A stretch of DNA of 64,000 nt from ZC4RG19 sp017577565 (lineage in GTDB: Bacteria; Actinomycetota; Acidimicrobiia; Acidimicrobiales; VFJN01). Of this stretch, positions 58,650 to 64,000 are shown in pieces. The DNA lies in contig VSCH01000006.1 in assembly GCA_047459075.1 (NCBI GenBank), positions 35,348 through 99,347 on the forward strand, given 5' to 3'. The first letter of the stretch is position 1, and every line of letters starts with the position of its first letter. The position numbers and the translations under genes were made by a program. A model generated the notes under the pieces. It worked only from the letters and a program-made list of their open reading frames with translations, was not told the origin of the DNA and did no database searches.

Positions 58650-59096
58650 GTGGAGACGGAGCTCAGCATCGGCGCGCTGGCCGAGCGCGCGGGCGTCGCG
58701 CCCTCCGCCCTGCGCTACTACGAGGCCGAGGGCCTCATCACCTCCCGGCGGACCTCGGGCAACCAGCGCCGGTACAAGCGCGAGACGCTGCGCCGGGTGT
58801 CCTTCATCAAGGTCGCCCAGCGGGTGGGCCTGTCGCTGGGGGAGATCCGCGAGGCCCTCGCCTCGCTCCCCGACAACCGCACCCCCACCCAGGAGGACTG
58901 GGCCCGGCTGTCCAAGGCCTGGCGGCCGCGGCTCGACGAGCAGATCCGCCTCATCGAGCGCCTGCGCGAGCGGCTCGACGGGTGCATCGGCTGCGGCTGC
59001 CTGTCGCTGTCGGCCTGCAAGCTGCTCAACCCCGACGACCACGCGGGCGAGCACGGCGCCGGGCCGCGCTACCTCATCGGCGAGGACGACGAGTAG
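58650..59096 (+). CDS. soxR: Redox-sensitive MerR-family activator SoxR
   Basis: The 148-residue protein has a MerR winged helix (LSIGALAERAGVAPSALRYYEAEGLITSRRTSGNQRRYKRETLRRV), a dimerising helix and the [2Fe-2S]-binding cysteines C112, C115, C117 and C123 (C-x2-C-x-C-x5-C), which is the SoxR signature. It senses redox-cycling compounds and activates target promoters, including its own. GTG 58650 follows the TAGGCT -10 and the palindrome at 58616-58630. No SoxS is expected in actinobacteria; the targets may include the flanking genes. Confidence 0.93.
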   Translation: METELSIGALAERAGVAPSALRYYEAEGLITSRRTSGNQRRYKRETLRRVSFIKVAQRVGLSLGEIREALASLPDNRTPTQEDWARLSKAWRPRLDEQIRLIERLRERLDGCIGCGCLSLSACKLLNPDDHAGEHGAGPRYLIGEDDE

Positions 59097-59108
59097 CGGC
59101 GCCGGGGC

Positions 59109-60353
59109 TCAGTCGTCGAGGGCGCCGTAGACGATCGACTTCAGCTGGCCGCGGAAGTCGAAGGTGCCCGAGGGGACGAACTGGGTCATGAACACGACCG
59201 CCAGGTCCTCGGCGGGGTCGATCCAGAACGCCGTCGAGGCGAAGCCGCCCCACATGTACTCGCCGGCCGAGCCGACGCCCCCCGTGGCCACCGGGCCGTT
59301 GGACACCGCGACGGTCAGGCCGAAGCCCATGCCGTCGAAGCCCACCTCGCCGTAGCCGCCGGGCAGGGCGAACTGCCGCAGGTCGCCGCCGCCCGGGAGG
59401 TGGTTGGACGCCATCAGCTCGACGGTCTTGCGGCTCAGGACCCGCACGCCGTCCAGCTCGCCCCCGCCGAGCAGCATGCGACAGAAGCGCAGGTAGTCGG
59501 GCCCGGTCGACACGAGGCCCCCGCCGCCCGACAGGAAGGTCGGCTGCTCGCGGTAGCCGCTGGCCCGGGGGTCGTCCACGAGCACCAGCCGCTTCTGCGA
59601 GTCGCGGCGGTAGAGCGCGGCGAAGCGGTCGATCGCCTCGTCGGGCACGTGGAACCCGGTGTCGACCATGCCGAGCGGCTCGAAGATCGTGGCCGCCAGG
59701 TACTCGTCGAAGCGCTGCCCCGACAGCACCTCGACGAGGCGGGCGCAGACGTCGGTCGACCAGGTGTAGAGCCAGTGCGTGCCGGGGTGGAAGCGCAGCG
59801 GCTCCTCGGCCAGCAGCTCGACCAGCGTCTGCAGGGTGGCGCCCCGGCCGGCCCGCAGCGACGGCGGGCGGTCGGGCGAGCCCGCCGGGTCGAAGCGGAT
59901 GCGGCGGGGGCCGGCGCCGATGCCGGTCATGTGCATGAGGGCGTCCCGCACGGTCATCGGCCGGGCCGGCTCGACCAGGCGCTTGCCGCCGTCCTCGTCG
60001 CGCTCGAGGACCTTCAGGTCCCGGAGCTCGGGCAGGAACCGGTGCACCGGGTCGGTGAGGCGGAACAGGCCCCGCTCGTAGAGCGTGAGCAGCGCCACGC
60101 CGGTGATCGGCTTGGTCATCGAGTAGATCCGCCACACGGTGTCGGGCGCCACCGGCAGCTCGCGCTCGCGGTCGGCGTGGCCGAGGCCGCTCGCGTGGGC
60201 GAGGCGGCCGTGGCGGAAGACGAGCACCTGGCAGCCGGCGATCTTGCCCGGCTCGACGTAGCGGGTGCGCAGGTGCTCGTCGACGCGGGCGAGCCGGGAC
60301 GGATCGAACCCGGCGCCGACCGGGTCCACCTCGAGGTCGAGCACGACGGTCAC
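59109..60353 (-). CDS. Beta-lactamase-fold serine hydrolase (EstB/class C-like)
   Basis: The 414-residue protein has the S-x-x-K nucleophile motif IYSMTKPITGVALL, a Tyr-containing segment HPGTHWLYTWSTDVCARLVEVLSG in the place of Y-x-N, and a C-terminal EYMWGGFASTAFWIDPAEDLAVVFMTQ that corresponds to the third active-site strand. Members act as esterases, transesterases or D-amino-acid peptidases; there is no signal peptide, so it is cytoplasmic. The GTG at 60353 is 8 nt after TACTGT (minus strand), preferred over an ATG 27 nt upstream that overlaps the hexamer. The substrate is unknown. Confidence 0.85.
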   Translation of the reverse strand: MTVVLDLEVDPVGAGFDPSRLARVDEHLRTRYVEPGKIAGCQVLVFRHGRLAHASGLGHADRERELPVAPDTVWRIYSMTKPITGVALLTLYERGLFRLTDPVHRFLPELRDLKVLERDEDGGKRLVEPARPMTVRDALMHMTGIGAGPRRIRFDPAGSPDRPPSLRAGRGATLQTLVELLAEEPLRFHPGTHWLYTWSTDVCARLVEVLSGQRFDEYLAATIFEPLGMVDTGFHVPDEAIDRFAALYRRDSQKRLVLVDDPRASGYREQPTFLSGGGGLVSTGPDYLRFCRMLLGGGELDGVRVLSRKTVELMASNHLPGGGDLRQFALPGGYGEVGFDGMGFGLTVAVSNGPVATGGVGSAGEYMWGGFASTAFWIDPAEDLAVVFMTQFVPSGTFDFRGQLKSIVYGALDD

Positions 60354-60361
60354 GGCCGGGC

Positions 60362-60367
60362 ACAGTA
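60362..60367 (-). promoter_or_regulatory. -10 element, leaderless type, for the serine hydrolase
   Basis: TACTGT on the minus strand ends 8 nt before the GTG at 60353. Confidence 0.45.
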
Positions 60368-60445
60368 CCCCCCGTTTCATGCGCGTGCAGCACGTAGTGA
60401 GACAGGCGCCTCAACCGCAGGTCGTCCGTATCATTGACCAGCCCC

Positions 60446-63400
60446 ATGCCCGCCTCTCCCACCGATCTCCGCTCCCGGCTCGGCGCGCTCACCCTGCGCG
60501 ACGCGGACCGGATCCGGCGCCGGCTGGACCGCGCCCGGGCGGGGCGCGGCCGGCGGCCGGACGACGGCGCGCTGGCCGCGATCGAGGAGGAGCTGCGGCG
60601 GGCCGAGGCGCGGGTGGCCGCCCGGCGCGCCGCCGTGCCCGAGATCACCTACCCCCCGTCGCTGCCCATCACCGAGCGGCGCGAGGAGCTGCTCGCCGCG
60701 CTGCGCGACCACCAGGTGGTCGTCGTCGCCGGCGAGACCGGCTCCGGCAAGAGCACGCAGCTGCCGAAGATGTGCCTCGAGCTGGGCCGGGGCGTCCGGG
60801 GCCTCATCGGGCACACGCAGCCCCGTCGCCTCGCCGCCCGCACGATCGCCGCCCGGGTGGCCGAGGAGCTGGGCACCGAGGTCGGCGACCTCGTCGGCTA
60901 CACGGTCCGCTTCGCCGACGAGGTGGGCGAGCGCACGCTGGTCAAGCTCATGACCGACGGCATCCTGCTCGCCGAGCTGCAGCGCGACCGGATGCTGCGG
61001 GCCTACGACACGATCATCGTCGACGAGGCCCACGAGCGGAGCCTGAACATCGACTTCCTGCTCGGCTACCTGACCGACCTCCTCCCCCGCCGCCCCGACC
61101 TCAAGCTGGTCGTCACCTCGGCCACGATCGACACGGCCCGCTTCGCCGAGCACTTCGACGCCCCGGTCGTCGAGGTGTCGGGCCGCAGCTACCCCGTGGA
61201 GGTCCGCTACCGGCCGATCGAGCCCGAGGCCCCGGCCGCCGAGGACGCCCCGGCCGACCCGCCGGCCGGGGCCGAGCGCGGCCGGCGGCGGCGGGCCCGC
61301 CCCGGGCGCGCGGCGCGGGCCCCGCGCGACCAGATCGACGCCATCCGGGACGCCGTCGACGAGCTGTGCCGCGAGGGGCCGGGCGACATCCTCGTCTTCC
61401 TCAGCGGCGAGCGCGAGATCCGGGACACCGCCGCGGCCCTGGCCGACGCCGACCTGCCCGCCACCGAGATCGTGCCGCTCTACGCCCGGCTGTCGGCCGC
61501 CGAGCAGCAGCGGGCCTTCGCGCCGCACCGGGGCCGCCGCATCGTGCTCGCCACCAACGTGGCCGAGACGTCGATCACCGTCCCGGGCGTGCGCTACGTC
61601 GTCGACCCCGGCACCGCCCGCATCTCCCGCTACAACCGGCGCACCAAGGTGCAGCGGCTGCCGATCGAGCCGATCAGCCAGGCCTCGGCCGACCAGCGGG
61701 CGGGGCGGTGCGGCCGGGTCGGCCCCGGCATCTGCATCCGGCTCTACAGCGAGGAGGACTACGCCGCCCGGCCCCGGTTCACCGAGCCGGAGATCCTGCG
61801 CACCAACCTCGCCTCGGTCATCCTCCAGATGGCGGCGCTCGGCCTCGGCGACGTCGAGTCGTTCCCGTTCGTCGACCCGCCCGACGCCCGGGCCGTGCGC
61901 GACGCGGTCACGCTGCTCGTCGAGCTGGGCGCCATGCGCCCCGACCGCACGCTGACACCGATCGGCCGGAAGCTCGCCCGCCTGCCGATCGACCCCCGCT
62001 ACGGGCGGATGATCCTGGAGGCCGACGCCCAGGGCTGCCTGCGCGAGGTGCTCGTCATCACCGCCGCCCTGTCGATCCAGGACGTGCGCGAGCGCCCGAC
62101 CGACCAGGAGGCCGAGGCCGACGCGCTGCACGCCCGCTTCGCCGACCCCGACTCCGACTTCCTGACCCTGCTCAACCTGTGGCGCCACCTCGAGCGGGAG
62201 CAGCGGCAGCGGTCCTCCAGCAGCTTCCGCCGCATGTGCCGGGCCGAGCACCTGAACCACGTCCGGGTGCGGGAGTGGCAGGACCTCGTGCGCCAGCTGC
62301 GCGAGGTGGCGAGGGAGCTGGGCCTGCACCGCAACCGCGAGCCGGCCGACGCCGACAGCATCCACCGGGCGCTGCTCGCCGGCCTGCTGTCACACGTCGG
62401 CATGTACGACCGCACGCACCGCGAGCACGTCGGGGCCCGCCAGACCCGGTTCGCCATCGCTCCCGGGTCGGTGCTGCACCGCCGCACGCCGTCGTGGGTC
62501 ATGGCGGCCGAGCTGGTCGAGACCAACCGCCTCTGGGCCCGGACGGTCGCCCGCATCCAGCCGTCGTGGCTGGAGCCGCTGGCCGGTCACCTGGTGCGCC
62601 GCAGCTACGGCGAGCCGTGGTGGGACGCCCGCCGGGGCACGGCGATGACGACCGAGCGGGTCACGCTGTTCGGCCTGCCGATCGTCGAGGGGCGCCGGAT
62701 CCCGCTCGGGCGGGTCGACCCCGCGGCCGCCCGCCGCCTGTTCATCGAGCACGCGCTGGTCGACGGGGACTGGCGCACCCACCACCGCTTCGCCGCCGCC
62801 AACCGGGCTGCCGTCGACGAGGTGCGCGCCCTCGAGGAGCGGACCCGGCGCCGCCTCCTGGTCGACCGCGAGCGCCTGGTCGCGTTCTTCGACGAGCGGG
62901 TCGGCGCCGAGGTCACCTCCGCCCGCCACTTCGACCGCTGGTGGAGGGCGGCCCGGCGGCAGGACCCCGACCTGCTCACGCTCACCCCCGAGGTGCTGAC
63001 CGACCCCGGGGCGGCGCCGGTCGACCTCGACGACTTCCCCACGACGTGGCGGCAGGGCGAGCTGACCTTCGACGTCACCTACACCTTCGGGCCCGGCGCC
63101 GAGGACGACGGCGTCACCGTCCACGTGCCGCTGGCCGTGCTCCACGAGGTGCGCCCGGAGGGCTTCGACTGGCAGGTCCCCGGGCACCGGCTGGAGCTGG
63201 CCACCGCGCTCGTGCGGTCGCTGCCCAAGAGCGTGCGCCGCCGGCTGGCGCCGGCGCCGGACCGGGCGGCCGAGGCGCTCGCCGGCGTCGGGCCCGAGGA
63301 CGGGCCGCTGCTCGAGGTACTGGCGCGGCGCCTGGCCCGGCTGGCCGGCGAGCCGGTCCGCCCGGAGGACTTCGACCTGTCCCGGGTGCCGCCCCACCTG

Positions 63401-64000
63401 CTCGTGCGGTTCCGGGTCGAGGACGAGGAGGGCCGCGAGGTGGCGGCCGGGCGCGACCTCGCCCAGCTGCAGCGCCGGCTGCGGGGCCGGGTCCGGCGGG
63501 CCGTGGCGGCGGCCGCCCCCGACCTCGAGCGGCAGGGCCTGCGGTCGTGGGAGGTCGGCGACCTGCCCCGCACCGTCGAGGTCGAGGCCGGCGGCCGGCG
63601 GGTGCGGGGCTACCCCGCGCTCATCGACGAGGGTGAGACCGTCGGCGTCCGGGTGCTCACCTCCCCGGAGGACCAGGAGCGGGCCATGTGGACCGGCACC
63701 CGCCGGCTCCTGCTGCTCGCGGCCCCCGCCGCCCGCCGGGACGCGGAGCGCCGGCTGCGGGCCCAGCCGGCGCTGGTCGCCGCCCGCCCGCCCCTGCCCA
63801 CCGTGGCCGAGCTGGCCGACGACTGCGCCGCCGCGGCCGCCGACCGGGTCATCGCCACGCACGGCGGACCGGTGTGGGAGGAGCGGGCCTTCGCCGAGCT
63901 GGCCGCCGGCGCCCGGGCCCGGCTGGTCCCGCTGGCGGTGGGCGCGGCCGGCCGGGCCGGCGAGCTGGTGGCGGCGGCCGCCCGCCTCGACGGCCGGCTC
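60446..64000 (+). CDS. hrpA: ATP-dependent RNA helicase HrpA, 3' end off window
   Basis: The first 1185 residues are visible; bacterial HrpA is usually about 1300. In order: a short N-terminal helical segment, the DEAH helicase core with Walker A VVAGETGSGKSTQLPKM (near residue 95), TQPRRLAARTIAARVAEE, DEAHERSLNIDFLLGYL, SATIDTARFAEHF, and motifs IV-VI (LVFLSGEREIRDTA, LATNVAETSITVPGV, QRAGRCGRVGPGICIRLY). Then come HA2 and OB-fold domains and the start of the HrpA-specific DUF3418 region. An Arg/Ala-rich insertion lies between the two RecA lobes (about residues 265-295). It unwinds RNA and rescues stalled ribosomes in other bacteria. A TATCAT at 60429 is a candidate -10. Confidence 0.93.
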   Translation, partial: MPASPTDLRSRLGALTLRDADRIRRRLDRARAGRGRRPDDGALAAIEEELRRAEARVAARRAAVPEITYPPSLPITERREELLAALRDHQVVVVAGETGSGKSTQLPKMCLELGRGVRGLIGHTQPRRLAARTIAARVAEELGTEVGDLVGYTVRFADEVGERTLVKLMTDGILLAELQRDRMLRAYDTIIVDEAHERSLNIDFLLGYLTDLLPRRPDLKLVVTSATIDTARFAEHFDAPVVEVSGRSYPVEVRYRPIEPEAPAAEDAPADPPAGAERGRRRRARPGRAARAPRDQIDAIRDAVDELCREGPGDILVFLSGEREIRDTAAALADADLPATEIVPLYARLSAAEQQRAFAPHRGRRIVLATNVAETSITVPGVRYVVDPGTARISRYNRRTKVQRLPIEPISQASADQRAGRCGRVGPGICIRLYSEEDYAARPRFTEPEILRTNLASVILQMAALGLGDVESFPFVDPPDARAVRDAVTLLVELGAMRPDRTLTPIGRKLARLPIDPRYGRMILEADAQGCLREVLVITAALSIQDVRERPTDQEAEADALHARFADPDSDFLTLLNLWRHLEREQRQRSSSSFRRMCRAEHLNHVRVREWQDLVRQLREVARELGLHRNREPADADSIHRALLAGLLSHVGMYDRTHREHVGARQTRFAIAPGSVLHRRTPSWVMAAELVETNRLWARTVARIQPSWLEPLAGHLVRRSYGEPWWDARRGTAMTTERVTLFGLPIVEGRRIPLGRVDPAAARRLFIEHALVDGDWRTHHRFAAANRAAVDEVRALEERTRRRLLVDRERLVAFFDERVGAEVTSARHFDRWWRAARRQDPDLLTLTPEVLTDPGAAPVDLDDFPTTWRQGELTFDVTYTFGPGAEDDGVTVHVPLAVLHEVRPEGFDWQVPGHRLELATALVRSLPKSVRRRLAPAPDRAAEALAGVGPEDGPLLEVLARRLARLAGEPVRPEDFDLSRVPPHLLVRFRVEDEEGREVAAGRDLAQLQRRLRGRVRRAVAAAAPDLERQGLRSWEVGDLPRTVEVEAGGRRVRGYPALIDEGETVGVRVLTSPEDQERAMWTGTRRLLLLAAPAARRDAERRLRAQPALVAARPPLPTVAELADDCAAAAADRVIATHGGPVWEERAFAELAAGARARLVPLAVGAAGRAGELVAAAARLDGRL

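Overview
The window is a continuous piece of a very GC-rich actinobacterial chromosome. It carries about 53 tightly packed genes on both strands and no rRNA, tRNA, CRISPR array, insertion sequence or phage gene that I can see. Heavy GTG/TTG start use, many 1-8 nt gene overlaps, and a recurring TANNNT hexamer 5-9 nt before a start codon (leaderless-type promoters) all fit an actinobacterium. An AftD-like arabinofuranosyltransferase, an Rv2578c-type radical SAM protein and a class I deoxyribose-phosphate aldolase of about 317 aa fit this too. The absence of mycolate genes and the overall style suggest Acidimicrobiia or a relative, but that lineage call is inference.

Layout. 1-11350 is a cell-envelope glycan region: a GT-C membrane protein cut by the window edge, a polyprenyl-phosphate mannose synthase, a SAM methyltransferase, a GT4 glycosyltransferase coupled to a 1492-aa AftD-like protein, a HAD 5'-nucleotidase, a tiny two-helix membrane protein and a GT2 glycosyltransferase. 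11441-18613 is mixed housekeeping: M18 aminopeptidase, J-domain protein, MsrB, a ParA ATPase coupled to a CYTH/CHAD protein, an SGNH hydrolase, and a phosphatase/ketosamine-kinase pair that looks like a protein deglycation operon. 18696-23517 is late cobalamin assembly (cobU, cobS, cbiB, cobC-like, cobT), with CobT carrying an extra HAD-like domain that has lost its catalytic aspartates. 23585-29488 holds an LCP wall ligase, a GlcD-type FAD oxidase and homogentisate catabolism (fahA and hmgA flanking an unnamed conserved protein). 29498-37483 holds an orphan solute-binding protein, a flavodoxin, an aldo/keto reductase, an MBOAT plus SGNH polysaccharide acylation pair, a nitroreductase, menB and a MarR regulator.

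37510-54643 is a coherent nucleoside salvage and catabolism island. It has upp, a phosphohexomutase that may act as phosphopentomutase, purine nucleoside phosphorylase, a BMP-type nucleoside ABC importer run on into cdd and deoA, an RpiR regulator with a perfect 20-bp palindrome in its divergent promoter region, an aminotransferase, adenosine deaminase, deoC and two overlapping aldehyde dehydrogenase genes, the second a half-length pseudoenzyme. Imported nucleosides would be deaminated and phosphorolysed, the pentose 1-phosphate isomerised and cleaved by DeoC, and the acetaldehyde oxidised. 54683-64000 holds a lipoprotein esterase, CorA, the radical SAM protein, an MmyB-type regulator, SoxR with a palindromic operator, a beta-lactamase-fold hydrolase and the first 1185 residues of HrpA helicase.

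The least ordinary items are the ParA-CHAD pair, the degenerate HAD-CobT fusion, the SGNH partner of MBOAT whose nucleophile serine is phenylalanine, the unnamed gene inside the homogentisate operon, and a small membrane gene that seems to start at ATC.
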